NCBI GenBank assembly: GCA_008638025.1
Contig: VTPF01000001.1
Coordinates: 1-24,131, forward strand
Direction: 5' to 3'
Origin: Pelagibacteraceae bacterium
GTDB taxonomy: Bacteria > Pseudomonadota > Alphaproteobacteria > Pelagibacterales > Pelagibacteraceae
DNA: 24,131 nt
Shown: positions 1 to 8,071 of the stretch, one piece after another
Position numbering within the stretch: position 1 is the first letter of the stretch
Layout: each line of letters opens with the position of its first letter
Made by a program: the position numbers and the translations under genes
Notes under the pieces: generated by a model
Told to the model about the DNA's origin: nothing
Databases searched by the model: none
Seen by the model: only the letters and a program-made list of their open reading frames with translations

Positions 1-86
1 GTGTACGACAAATTTTTTTTTGACAAAAAATAACCGTCCACGCTTCTCTTCCAAATTTACGATTTCAAGAGCTCAACAAAACTACT

Positions 87-116
87 GAAAATTCTCTATT
101 TAAAGAAAGAATTTTC
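87..116 (+). terminator. Terminator-like hairpin of an upstream gene
   Basis: Bases 87-95 (GAAAATTCT) are perfectly complementary to 108-116 (AGAATTTTC), giving a 9-bp stem with a 12-nt loop. A moderately T-rich stretch (CTTAATTTTGTTATG) follows rather than a clean U-tract. A TGA at 86-88 ends the reading frame that is open from base 2, so this may terminate a plus-strand gene whose body lies outside the window. The stem is AT-rich and the T-tract is interrupted, so this is only a candidate. Confidence 0.35.
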
Positions 117-138
117 CTTAATTTTGTTATGTTTTTTG

Positions 139-264
139 TATAAATTGCACCTAAATAACTGAATTATTCAGTGCAAGGACTCGTGGTAATATTGTTAAAT
201 ACCAAACAAGTCAATAGTTAGAATGGAAGAAAAACATCATTTTACTGGGTTTTTTTCCTTTTTT
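139..264 (+). ncRNA. Candidate structured small RNA, identity unknown
   Basis: The stretch has a -10-like box (TATAAA, 139-144) and then several inverted repeats in a row. TTGCAC (145-150) pairs with GTGCAA (171-176); an alternative tight hairpin is ACTGAA (158-163) with TTCAGT (167-172). A long interrupted hairpin runs 178-212: GACT with AGTC, GT with AC, then GGTA (185-188) with TACC (200-203). It ends in an intrinsic-terminator-like hairpin (225-258) with six T. No open reading frame of note covers it, and its base composition is less AT-biased than nearby spacers. I checked for a tRNA T-loop, the SRP RNA tetraloop region, a tmRNA tag and a riboswitch core that I know, and saw none. It could instead be a leader of the M23 gene at 306. 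The first transcribed base would be near 150, so the 5' end is approximate. Confidence 0.38.
225..264 (+). terminator. Intrinsic-terminator-like hairpin with U-tract
   Basis: GGAAGAAAA (225-233) pairs with TTTTTTTCC (250-258) through nine pairs, one of them G-U. The loop is about 16 nt, and TTTTTT (259-264) follows at once. This is the best terminator-like structure in the window. It lies 41 bases before the M23 peptidase start, so it would end an upstream transcript, most simply the RNA candidate beginning near 145. Confidence 0.5.
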
Positions 265-305
265 GACTAATTATCAACTATAAATTGTTTTAAAATCAAA
301 AAAAA

Positions 306-1592
306 ATGAAAAAACTAAAAATCAATAATTTTTCTAAAGAATTATTTACTATAACAGTTTTTATATTAATTGCTTTTACATTATTTTTTTTAAACAAACC
401 AAAGGCAGATCAAAATAAATCTTTTGAAATAAATGAAGAATTTAACAAAGAGCTAAATAATATTTATTCTTTTTTTTTAATTAAAAAAAATAATCAAAAT
501 AATAAAAAAATTATTAAAGTTGAAAGCGGAGATTCTCTTCAAAAAATTTTATTAAAAGAAAAAATACCTCAATTAGAAATTAATAAGATTTATTCTAAAA
601 TTGAAAAAAAAATTGACATAAGAAAAATTCAAAAAGGGCAATTAATACAACTTGTTTTGGAAACAAAAGATAAGGAAATAAAAATTTCAAGATTATCATT
701 CCAAATAGACAACCTTTCGACTGCATATCTTTACGCAAATAAAGATAATTATGATTTAAAACTTGTCACAAAAAATCTAGAAAAAGTAAATTTTTTAGCA
801 AAAGGGGTTATTAAAAATAGTCTTTATAACTCTGCAATAAAAATTGGGGTTGATGCTGAAATAATAATAGAGTTTGCTAGAATTTTTGGTTTCGAAATTG
901 ACTTTCAAAGAGACATTAGGGCAAATGATGAGTTTAAAATATTGTATGAACGTTTTGAGGATGATCAGGGAGAACCTTACAAGAATGGAAATATAATTTT
1001 TGCCTATATGAAAAATAATGGAAAAGAAATGTTGCTTTATAGATTCAAAGATGAAGAGAATATCATTGGTTATTATACTCCAGACGGAAAGAGTATTGAA
1101 AAAGCTTTAATGAAAACTCCAATTAACGGAGCAAGACTTTCTTCTACTTTTGGTTTTAGAAAACATCCCATATTAGGTTACAATAAATTACATCAAGGAA
1201 CAGATTTTGCTGCGCCAAGAGGAACACCTATTATGGCATCAGGATCAGGAGTGATTGAGAAAGCTTCATGGAATGGCGCATATGGAAAATATGTCAGAAT
1301 AAGACACAACTCAACATACAAAACTGCTTATGCGCATTTATCACGATTTGGAAAAAATATTAAATCTGGATCAAGAGTGCAACAAGGACAAGTTATTGGT
1401 TATGTAGGTAGCACCGGAAGATCTACGGGGCCTCATCTTCACTATGAAGTTTTGGTAAATAATAAAAGAGTTAATTCACAAAAACTAAATTTACCATCTG
1501 GCAAAAATTTAACTAAAAAAAATAAAGAAAATTTTATTAAAGAAATTCAAAAAATTAATGAACTCATGCTAATTTCAAAAACTAATAAATAA
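306..1592 (+). CDS. Membrane-anchored M23 family metallopeptidase (murein endopeptidase type)
   Basis: The 428-residue protein is a peptidoglycan-directed zinc peptidase. Residues 12-30 form one hydrophobic segment after a lysine-rich start, so it is a signal anchor with the rest in the periplasm. Residues 68-120 look like a LysM/OapA-type wall-binding region (VESGDSL start). The M23 (LytM-like) domain spans about 275-395, with zinc ligands H296 and D300 (HQGTD), H344 (AYAHL) and the H377-L-H379 pair (GPHLHYE). All catalytic positions are present, so it should be an active endopeptidase rather than an EnvC/NlpD-like activator. The ATG at 306 follows an A-rich stretch with no Shine-Dalgarno sequence. 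The gene ends one base from the DUF4167 stop on the other strand. Confidence 0.9.
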   Translation: MKKLKINNFSKELFTITVFILIAFTLFFLNKPKADQNKSFEINEEFNKELNNIYSFFLIKKNNQNNKKIIKVESGDSLQKILLKEKIPQLEINKIYSKIEKKIDIRKIQKGQLIQLVLETKDKEIKISRLSFQIDNLSTAYLYANKDNYDLKLVTKNLEKVNFLAKGVIKNSLYNSAIKIGVDAEIIIEFARIFGFEIDFQRDIRANDEFKILYERFEDDQGEPYKNGNIIFAYMKNNGKEMLLYRFKDEENIIGYYTPDGKSIEKALMKTPINGARLSSTFGFRKHPILGYNKLHQGTDFAAPRGTPIMASGSGVIEKASWNGAYGKYVRIRHNSTYKTAYAHLSRFGKNIKSGSRVQQGQVIGYVGSTGRSTGPHLHYEVLVNNKRVNSQKLNLPSGKNLTKKNKENFIKEIQKINELMLISKTNK

Positions 1593-1615
1593 GTTACTTA
1601 ACGCTGGTTGGTAAC
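1593..1615 (-). terminator. Hairpin at the end of the DUF4167 gene
   Basis: GTTAC (1593-1597) pairs with GTAAC (1611-1615), and the inner AAC (1600-1602) pairs with GTT (1607-1609) around a 4-nt loop. Read on the minus strand, the hairpin spans the DUF4167 stop codon and is followed by TTATTTATTAGTTTTTG, which is U-rich but broken. It is a plausible terminator for the minus-strand block. The plus-strand side has no T-run, so it should not serve the M23 gene well. Confidence 0.35.
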
Positions 1616-2022
1616 GACTCTTCTGGCTGGTCTTCTGAAATCTCTATATTGCCATTTTCTTCAGCCACTTCACTCTCAGAACTTTTTACTTCTTCACTCT
1701 CTTCACTATTTTTTATAACTGGTCGCTGCTCAGGAAGCTGTCTAACAAAGTGATCCGCATGCTGAAAGTAGCTTTCGGCTAGTATTATGTCGCCAGCTGA
1801 AAGAGCATCATTTGCAAGAGTTCTGTACTTTTCTAAAAGTTTTAAAATATTACCGGAATTACGGTTTCCACCGTTTCTGTTTCTTCCAAAATTGTTAGAA
1901 TTACCGGATTCTCCAAGCGAAACTACTTGCCCAGACCCATTATTTCTAAAATTATTATTGGGTCTTCTGTTATTAGATCTTAAATTATTACGACCCCTAG
2001 GTCTTCTTACAAAGCTTGTCAT
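1594..2022 (-). CDS. DUF4167 domain protein with basic Arg/Asn-rich N-terminus
   Basis: The product is 142 residues. Residues 1-57 are low complexity and rich in Arg, Asn and Gly (FVRRPRGRNNLRSNNRRP), like an RNA-binding tail. Residues 58-95 hold the DUF4167 core, a helical segment with the ALSAGDIILAESYFQHADHF pattern that is conserved in alphaproteobacteria. The C-terminus from about 100 is acidic (many Glu and Ser). DUF4167 genes usually follow prfA-prmC in alphaproteobacteria, as here, with an 86-base gap from prmC. The function is not established; the basic tail and translation-linked neighbours suggest, but do not show, a nucleic-acid or ribosome role. A plus-strand ORF across the same bases is a shadow. 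Confidence 0.85.
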   Translation of the reverse strand: MTSFVRRPRGRNNLRSNNRRPNNNFRNNGSGQVVSLGESGNSNNFGRNRNGGNRNSGNILKLLEKYRTLANDALSAGDIILAESYFQHADHFVRQLPEQRPVIKNSEESEEVKSSESEVAEENGNIEISEDQPEESLPTSVK

Positions 2023-2108
2023 TTTGATTGTTGTTTCTATTTAAAATAAAAAATTAATTAATAGATAAGTTGAAGTTCACATATTATTTAACATTTGTCA
2101 AAACAAAA

Positions 2109-2963
2109 TTAACTAATTTTCATTGCTAAAATACAACGAATTTCACCATTAATTAATTTAAATTTATCAATAATCTTAAAAGAATTGGCAAATAAAAATT
2201 TTTTTATTTCTTTATAATGACGATCTCCCATTTCCAATCCCAAAAAACCATTTTTCTTAAGAGAGGCTGACGCGATAGAAATAATTTTTTTATAAAACTT
2301 CAATCCATCAACTCCTCCAACCAAAGCCATTTTTGGTTCGTAGTTTTTAACATCAGATTCTAATTTTGTATAATTTATATCAGTCAAATAAGGTGGATTA
2401 GATAAAATAATATCAAATTTTTTTTTTATATTTAATTTAAATAAATCTTGTTTGATTAATTTTGCTCTACTACCTAATTGATTTTGATTAATATTTATAT
2501 GAGCCACTTCTAAAGCTGCAGAGCTTATGTCTACCCCAACTCCTTTAGACCTGCGAAGTTCTTGCAAACAAGAAATAAGCAAACATCCAGATCCACATCC
2601 AATATCTAAAATACAAAAAGGTTTTGATTTATTATTAATTTTTTTTAATAACATTTCAATTATAACTTCAGTTTCAGGTCTTGGTATCAAAACTCTTTGA
2701 TCAACAAAATAACTCTCATTCCAAAATTCTTTTTTATTAAGAATATAAGCAACCGGTTCATTTTTTTTTCTTCTTTCAATAAGGCTATTGTATAAATTTT
2801 GCTGGTCTCGATTTAGTGATGTGTTTTGTTTGGTGATTAAGTTTAGTCTAGAGACTTTTAATACTTCTGCTAAAATTATTTCGGAATCTATCTTTGCTGT
2901 TTTTATATTCTGATTATATAAATCTTGATAACTTTTGTTTAACGTTTCTAAAATTGTAGTCAT
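2109..2963 (-). CDS. prmC: Peptide chain release factor N5-glutamine methyltransferase
   Basis: PrmC methylates the glutamine of the GGQ motif in release factors RF1 and RF2, using S-adenosylmethionine, and so raises termination efficiency. The 284-residue length is normal. An N-terminal helical domain (1-90) carries substrate recognition. The Rossmann methyltransferase domain has the SAM loop DIGCGSG (120-126) and the family signature NPPY (189-192). The start lies five bases after the prfA stop, so its substrate RF1 is encoded immediately upstream in the same transcript. Confidence 0.95.
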   Translation of the reverse strand: MTTILETLNKSYQDLYNQNIKTAKIDSEIILAEVLKVSRLNLITKQNTSLNRDQQNLYNSLIERRKKNEPVAYILNKKEFWNESYFVDQRVLIPRPETEVIIEMLLKKINNKSKPFCILDIGCGSGCLLISCLQELRRSKGVGVDISSAALEVAHININQNQLGSRAKLIKQDLFKLNIKKKFDIILSNPPYLTDINYTKLESDVKNYEPKMALVGGVDGLKFYKKIISIASASLKKNGFLGLEMGDRHYKEIKKFLFANSFKIIDKFKLINGEIRCILAMKIS

Positions 2964-2968
2964 TTAAA

Positions 2969-4042
2969 TTATTTTACAGTCTCTAATAATTCTTCTTGAT
3001 GTTTAATCTGCAAGGCGTCAGACATTTCAGAAAAATCATCTCCAGCTAAAAATCCTGTCAACTTGTGCATGGTAAGATTAATTCTGTGATCTGTTACTCT
3101 ACCTTGTGGAAAGTTATAAGTTCTAATTCTTTCAGATCTATCTCCGCTGCCAATTTGACTTTTTCGTGCAACAGATCTTTCTTTTTCAATTCTCAATCTT
3201 TCTGCTTCGTATAATTTTGATCTTAAAATTTTCATCGCTTTGGCTTTATTTTTATGTTGTGATTTCTCATCTTGCTGGGAAACTACTACTCCAGTTGGAA
3301 TATGAGTAATTCTAACTGCACTATCAGTTGTATTCACAGATTGTCCTCCAGGACCGCTTGATCTAAAAACGTCTATTCTTAGATCGTTTTCGTCGATTTT
3401 AATATCAACATCTTCTGCCTCCGCTAAAACAGCTACAGTTGCAGCAGATGTGTGCACCCTACCTTGCGTTTCTGTATCAGGAACTCTCTGCACTCTGTGA
3501 ACTCCTGACTCAAACTTAAGCTTAGAAAATACATTTTTTCCAGTTATGGAAAATATAACTTCTTTAAAACCACCAGCTTCGCTGGAAGATGCGGATAACA
3601 CCTCTACTCTCCAGCCATTGATAGAGGCCACTTTCTGATACATATTGAAAAGATCAGAGGCAAACAAAGAAGCTTCTAGCCCTCCCGTTCCAGCCCTGAT
3701 TTCAACAATAGCGTTTTTTTCATCAGCCTCATCTTTAGGCAAAAGGAAAACCTTTATAATTTTTTCATACTCCACTTCCTGTTCTTTAATTACCTGCAAA
3801 TCTACTTCCGCCATTTCACGAATTTCTTTATCAGAATTTTTATCATCTAATATTTTTCTTAAATTATCTTTATCTTTATAAAGTTGTATAAATTTTCTAA
3901 CAGTATCAATAACCTCACCGATTGATGAATATTCTTTAGAATTTTTTACAAACTCTTTTTTATCAATATCGGTTTTGGATAATGAACTTTCTAATTCATT
4001 ATAACGATTTAAAATATTTTGAAGTTTCTCAAGTGGTATCAT
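2969..4042 (-). CDS. prfA: Peptide chain release factor 1 (RF1)
   Basis: RF1 reads UAA and UAG in the ribosomal A site and triggers peptide release. The 357-residue length is normal. The peptidyl-hydrolysis motif GGQ is at 232-234 (SGPGGQSVN). The anticodon-like P-x-T tripeptide is PDT at 188-190, in the RF1 context RVPDTETQGR, not the SPF type of RF2. There is no in-frame stop that would require the programmed frameshift used by RF2. The ispG stop is 10 bases upstream and prmC is 5 bases downstream, so the three genes are almost certainly cotranscribed. Confidence 0.96.
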   Translation of the reverse strand: MIPLEKLQNILNRYNELESSLSKTDIDKKEFVKNSKEYSSIGEVIDTVRKFIQLYKDKDNLRKILDDKNSDKEIREMAEVDLQVIKEQEVEYEKIIKVFLLPKDEADEKNAIVEIRAGTGGLEASLFASDLFNMYQKVASINGWRVEVLSASSSEAGGFKEVIFSITGKNVFSKLKFESGVHRVQRVPDTETQGRVHTSAATVAVLAEAEDVDIKIDENDLRIDVFRSSGPGGQSVNTTDSAVRITHIPTGVVVSQQDEKSQHKNKAKAMKILRSKLYEAERLRIEKERSVARKSQIGSGDRSERIRTYNFPQGRVTDHRINLTMHKLTGFLAGDDFSEMSDALQIKHQEELLETVK

Positions 4043-4052
4043 GATAATTTAG

Positions 4053-5156
4053 TTAGTTTCCTGATCTGATCTCAGCAGCTTTTTGTTCTACCAAAGAAAC
4101 GATGTGATCGATTATTTGTTCAGACGGAACTTTATGATCTGCGAGGCCATGGAGATAAATCATATTATTTCCTTTACCCCCGCCAGTTAAACCAATATCC
4201 GTTTGCGAGGCTTCTCCTGGACCATTGACAACACAACCAATTATGGAAAGAGTTAACGACTCTTTAATATGAGATAATTTTTTTTCTAATATTTCTACAG
4301 TTTTAATAACTTCAAATGCTTGTCTAGCGCAAGACGGGCAGGAAATAATTTTTACTCCTCTGTTTTTTAAATTTAAACTTTTTAAAATTTCTAACCCAGC
4401 TTTAATTTCATCAATAGGATCGGAAGATAAAGAAACACGAATTGTATCTCCAATGCCTTCCATTAATAACATGCCCATCCCTATTGAAGATTTAACCGTT
4501 CCAACAAAATAACTACCTGCTTCGGTAATTCCCAAATGAAGAGGATAATCACATTTGGACGCTAATAATCTATAAGAACTTGTTGCTAAAAAAATATCAG
4601 ATGCTTTAACGCTAATTTTAAAATTATAAAAATCTAAATCTTCTAAAATTTTAATATTATTCATTGCACTTTCGACCAAAGCTTCAGGGCAAGGTTCTTT
4701 ATATTTTTCGAGCAAACTGCTATCTAAAGATCCTCCATTAACTCCGATTCTAATTGAACAATTAAAATCCTTTGCTGCTTTTACTATATCTGCAACTCTT
4801 TCTTTCGATCCTATATTTCCAGGATTAATTCTTAAACAACTCGCTCCAGCTTTGGCTGCTTCAATAGCTCTTTTATAATGAAAATGAATATCAGCAACTA
4901 TAGGAATATTAGTTTGCTGAACTATTTTTGATAGAGCTTTAGTAGAATCTTCATCAGGACAAGAAACTCTTACAATATCAGCACCTGCTTCCTCGAGATC
5001 GTTAATTTGCTTAACCGTTCCAGGAATATCTGTTGTAAGAGTATTGGTCATGGACTGAACTGAAATGGGAGCGTTACCACCAATAAGAACCTTGCCAACA
5101 TTAATTTGTTTGGATTTTCTTCTATTGATAACCCTAAACGGTCTAATCTCACTCAT
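4053..5156 (-). CDS. ispG: 4-hydroxy-3-methylbut-2-en-1-yl diphosphate synthase
   Basis: IspG (GcpE) carries out the reductive ring opening of MEcPP to HMBPP in the non-mevalonate isoprenoid pathway, using a [4Fe-4S] cluster. At 367 residues it is the two-domain bacterial form. The TIM-barrel part fills about 1-265, and the C-terminal domain holds the cluster cysteines C273 and C276 (SCPSC) and C308 (GCVVNGPGE), with E315 as the likely fourth ligand. The start codon shares one base with the lysC stop (TAATG), which indicates translational coupling to the aspartate kinase gene. Confidence 0.96.
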   Translation of the reverse strand: MSEIRPFRVINRRKSKQINVGKVLIGGNAPISVQSMTNTLTTDIPGTVKQINDLEEAGADIVRVSCPDEDSTKALSKIVQQTNIPIVADIHFHYKRAIEAAKAGASCLRINPGNIGSKERVADIVKAAKDFNCSIRIGVNGGSLDSSLLEKYKEPCPEALVESAMNNIKILEDLDFYNFKISVKASDIFLATSSYRLLASKCDYPLHLGITEAGSYFVGTVKSSIGMGMLLMEGIGDTIRVSLSSDPIDEIKAGLEILKSLNLKNRGVKIISCPSCARQAFEVIKTVEILEKKLSHIKESLTLSIIGCVVNGPGEASQTDIGLTGGGKGNNMIYLHGLADHKVPSEQIIDHIVSLVEQKAAEIRSGN

Positions 5157-6373
5157 TATTTGTCAAGTTCAAACATTTGATGAATGACTTGAACCGCCTC
5201 TTTTGTATTTTGCTCATCTACTAAAACAGAAATTTTAATTTCAGAAGTGGATATAACTTGAATATTAATTTTTTTTGAAGCAAGCGCGTTAAACATTTTA
5301 TAAGCAACTCCTGGATGAGTGATCATTCCAGCTCCTACTATTGAAACTTTAGAAACCTTATCGTCTGAAATAAATTTATCATAATCGAGATTTTGTTTTA
5401 ATTGTTCAATTAGTTTTTTAGTTTTACTTAAGTCATCTCTTTTAATCGTAAAAGTAATATCAGTTTTAGAGTTGTCTGAAGAAATATTTTGCACAATCAT
5501 ATCAACAACAATATTATTTTCATATAACGGTTTAAAAATTGCAGATGCAACTCCTGGCTTGTCTTTTACTCCCTGCAAAGTTATTTTTGCATCATCAGAT
5601 GAATAAGCAACGCCTGTAATAACCTTATCATAGGAAATTTTATCTTCAGAGGTAATCTGTGTTCCAGAGTTATTTGAAAAAGTTGATTTTACATAAATAT
5701 CAACATCATTGATCATAGCCTTTTGAACAGAACTACTTTGCATCACTTTTGCCCCTAACGTTGCCATCTCAAGCATTTCTTCATAAGAAATCTTTTCTAT
5801 TTTTTTTGCTTTTGGCTCAATGGCTGGATTGGTAGTATACACCCCTTCAACATCTGTATAAATTTCACAAAAATCAGCGTCTAAACATTTTGCAATTGCA
5901 ACCGCCGAGGCATCCGAACCTCCTCTTCCAATTGTAGTAATTCTATTATCTTTTGACAGACCTTGAAATCCAGGAATAATTGGAACCACACCTTGGCTCA
6001 TGCTTTCATTTAAAATTTTTGAATTTACCGATATTATTCTGCTATTTTTATAGTTTCCTTCTGTAACAATTGGTATTTGCCATCCAAGCCAAGATCTTGA
6101 TTTTATTCCAAGTTTTTGCAAAGCAGCAGCCAATAAAGTGGATGTAACTTGTTCGCCAGATGAGACTAGAGCATCGTACTCATCATTAGGAAATTCATCT
6201 GAAATTTTTTTAGATTTTTGTATTAAATCATTGGTCACACCGGCCATTGCTGAAACAACAACTGCTATTTGATTATTTTCATCATATTTTTTTTTAATAA
6301 TATTGGCCACATGCAATATTCTATCCGTGTCTGCGACAGAGGTACCTCCAAATTTCATTACAATTTTAGACAT
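5156..6373 (-). CDS. lysC: Aspartate kinase with C-terminal ACT domains
   Basis: The enzyme phosphorylates L-aspartate, the first step toward lysine, diaminopimelate, threonine and methionine. The 405-residue length matches monofunctional aspartokinases. The kinase domain opens with KFGGTSVAD (7-15) and also shows the SSGEQVT and GRGGSDASA motifs. Two ACT regulatory domains fill about 265-405 and include the SIVGAGM segment, so feedback control by lysine and/or threonine is likely. No homoserine dehydrogenase is fused. It heads the minus-strand block lysC-ispG-prfA-prmC and diverges from ubiG across 65 bases. Confidence 0.95.
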   Translation of the reverse strand: MSKIVMKFGGTSVADTDRILHVANIIKKKYDENNQIAVVVSAMAGVTNDLIQKSKKISDEFPNDEYDALVSSGEQVTSTLLAAALQKLGIKSRSWLGWQIPIVTEGNYKNSRIISVNSKILNESMSQGVVPIIPGFQGLSKDNRITTIGRGGSDASAVAIAKCLDADFCEIYTDVEGVYTTNPAIEPKAKKIEKISYEEMLEMATLGAKVMQSSSVQKAMINDVDIYVKSTFSNNSGTQITSEDKISYDKVITGVAYSSDDAKITLQGVKDKPGVASAIFKPLYENNIVVDMIVQNISSDNSKTDITFTIKRDDLSKTKKLIEQLKQNLDYDKFISDDKVSKVSIVGAGMITHPGVAYKMFNALASKKINIQVISTSEIKISVLVDEQNTKEAVQVIHQMFELDK

Positions 6374-6438
6374 ATAAAGTATATTTTCGCTACATAATTA
6401 CTCTGGTAGATAAAAATAAGCAATAATACAAAGGAAGC

Positions 6439-7167
6439 ATGAATAAAAAAACTGCTAATGATGAAGAGATTAAAAAGTTTTCCGCTATGGCAGCTGAATG
6501 GTGGGATCCAAACGGAAAATTCTCTCCTTTGCATAAATTTAACCCCGTTCGACAAGAATACTTAGTTAATAAAATTGCTGAGCATTTCTCCATAGATCTT
6601 GAAAAAAAATTTTCTTTTTCCAAACTAAGTATTTTAGATATTGGTTGTGGCGGCGGTTTATTATGCGAACCCTTTGCTAGGTTAGGTGCTGAGGTTACGG
6701 GAATTGATGCATCAAAAGCCAATATAGAGGTAGCTAAAATTCACGCAAAAAAAACTAACCTATCTATAAACTATCTGAATAAAGCCCCTGAAGAAATAAC
6801 AAATAAAAAATTTGATGTTATTTTATGTATGGAAGTAATTGAGCATGTGGACAATGTGGAGCTTTTTATTAAAAGTTGCGCACAGCTTTTAAACAAAAAT
6901 GGAATAATCTTCTTTTCAACAATTAATAGAAATCCAAAATCTTTTTTATTTGCAATCATTGGAGCTGAATATGTGCTCAGGTGGCTACCGATTGGAACCC
7001 ATAACTGGAAAAAATTTTTAAAACCCCAGGAAATTATAAACTATGTTTCTCCCTATTTTTTAATTCATAAAGAAACAAAAGGAGTGAGCTTTAATCCTTT
7101 GGCAAACAAATGGAGCTTGAGTAATGATGTATCGGTAAATTATATGTTATATTTTATAAAAAACTAA
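6439..7167 (+). CDS. ubiG: Ubiquinone biosynthesis O-methyltransferase
   Basis: UbiG performs the two O-methylations in ubiquinone synthesis. The 242-residue length is typical. The N-terminus has the UbiG-type segment AAEWWDPNGKFSPLHKFNPVR (begins near residue 18). The SAM-binding loop DIGCGGG is at 67-73, followed by the acidic GIDAS segment, and the EVIEHV motif lies at about 131-136. An AAGGA sequence at 6431-6435 sits three bases before the ATG, which is one of the few purine-rich ribosome-site candidates in this window. The last four bases overlap the end of the convergent DUF1178 gene. Confidence 0.94.
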   Translation: MNKKTANDEEIKKFSAMAAEWWDPNGKFSPLHKFNPVRQEYLVNKIAEHFSIDLEKKFSFSKLSILDIGCGGGLLCEPFARLGAEVTGIDASKANIEVAKIHAKKTNLSINYLNKAPEEITNKKFDVILCMEVIEHVDNVELFIKSCAQLLNKNGIIFFSTINRNPKSFLFAIIGAEYVLRWLPIGTHNWKKFLKPQEIINYVSPYFLIHKETKGVSFNPLANKWSLSNDVSVNYMLYFIKN

Positions 7168-7583
7168 GAATCTGTTTTTTTAACCCAAGGTATAGAACTT
7201 ACTTCAATTCCCTCTTCTATCAGTTCGTTTGTTTCCTCGGAACTAGCATGTCCATAAATATTCCTTGCTTTTTTTTTATCATAATGAATAGAACGAACCT
7301 CAGATACAAATTTATCACCAACATATTCTGCATTTTTTTCAATGTAACTTCTTAAATCTTCCAATTTTTTTTGAACATTCTTGTACACAGCTTGTTGTTT
7401 ATTATTGTCAGTATTTTTACTTGCTACCACTTGCGGAGCCATAATTTGTTTTGAAATTTTATTTGAAACACCGCAAATACAGCTCAGCATTTTCTTTTTT
7501 TCTAATTTATCGAACTCTTCTGAATTGCTGAACCAACTCTCAAATTCTTTTCCACATTCACATTTCAATTGATACTTAATCAT
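7164..7583 (-). CDS. DUF1178 family protein
   Basis: The 139-residue protein matches the alphaproteobacterial DUF1178 pattern. It starts MIKYQLKCECGKEFESWF and has two CXC pairs, C8/C10 and C35/C37, suitable for one zinc site. A Met/Pro-rich MAPQV stretch follows, and then a helical C-terminal half with the ARNIYGHASSEE segment. The biochemical role is unknown. It lies 72 bases after the Nudix gene and shares the minus-strand block with argJ and mutT, a common arrangement in alphaproteobacteria. Confidence 0.85.
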   Translation of the reverse strand: MIKYQLKCECGKEFESWFSNSEEFDKLEKKKMLSCICGVSNKISKQIMAPQVVASKNTDNNKQQAVYKNVQKKLEDLRSYIEKNAEYVGDKFVSEVRSIHYDKKKARNIYGHASSEETNELIEEGIEVSSIPWVKKTDS

Positions 7584-7655
7584 AATATTTATTTAGCCAT
7601 TGTTTACAAAAATTCAATACAAGCAAAAGATAATAAAACCTACTATTTTATATGC

Positions 7656-8069
7656 TCAAAAATAAAAATTATAAAATCCTGAGCTCAATTTATTCAAAAT
7701 AACTTTGCTTCCTTCTAAAAAATTTAATTCTTGTATTTCTGAGATATGTAACCATTTTATTTCTTGTCCTTCTCTAGACTTTACAATACCTGACCATTTA
7801 TTTAGAAAAAAAATACCCAAAACGGTAATTTCATTTTTTTTATATTTATGAGTTATAATATCTAAATTAGTTAAACTTTTTTTCTTAACTCTAATACCCA
7901 ACTCTTCATACAATTCTCGTATAATAGCATTATGAAAACTTTCATTTTTTTCTAATTTACCTCCTGGAAATTCCCAAAAATTGGCAAAAATTTTGGAAGA
8001 TAATCTTTTTGAAACTAAAAATTTATTTTGCTTTTGTAAAATACAACAAGATACTAAATTGATCTTCAC
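7656..8069 (-). CDS. mutT: MutT-type Nudix hydrolase
   Basis: The product (137 residues) is a Nudix hydrolase of the MutT type, which cleaves oxidised nucleotides such as 8-oxo-dGTP and keeps them out of DNA. The Nudix box is intact at 37-59: G37, E43, R51-E52 and E55-E56 with G58-I59. It is preceded by the WEFPGG segment typical of MutT. The start is two bases after the argJ stop, so it is cotranscribed with argJ. The exact substrate cannot be read from sequence; other small Nudix activities remain possible. Confidence 0.88.
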   Translation of the reverse strand: MKINLVSCCILQKQNKFLVSKRLSSKIFANFWEFPGGKLEKNESFHNAIIRELYEELGIRVKKKSLTNLDIITHKYKKNEITVLGIFFLNKWSGIVKSREGQEIKWLHISEIQELNFLEGSKVILNKLSSGFYNFYF

Positions 8070-8071
8070 AG

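Noticed and set aside
1..88. Possible coding tail at the left edge: a frame from base 2 to TGA 86-88, a frame from base 1 to TAA 31-33, and a minus-strand GTG at 39-41 after a GGAAGAG stretch
   Set aside because: The pieces are too short to identify and compete with each other. The base-2 frame uses codons (CGT, CGC, TCC) that are rare here. No frame can be chosen without upstream sequence.
1787..2044. 85-codon plus-strand ORF across the DUF4167 gene
   Set aside because: It is antisense to a recognisable family and reads as leucine/proline-rich shadow translation of the Arg/Asn-rich coding strand.
2045..2108. TTGACA-like -35 (minus strand, 2096-2101) as a promoter for the DUF4167 gene
   Set aside because: No acceptable -10 box lies 16-18 bases downstream (GAACTT), so a promoter cannot be supported.
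6358..6722. Minus-strand ORFs across the ubiG start
   Set aside because: They lie antisense to the conserved UbiG N-terminus and SAM motif and have no recognisable features of their own.
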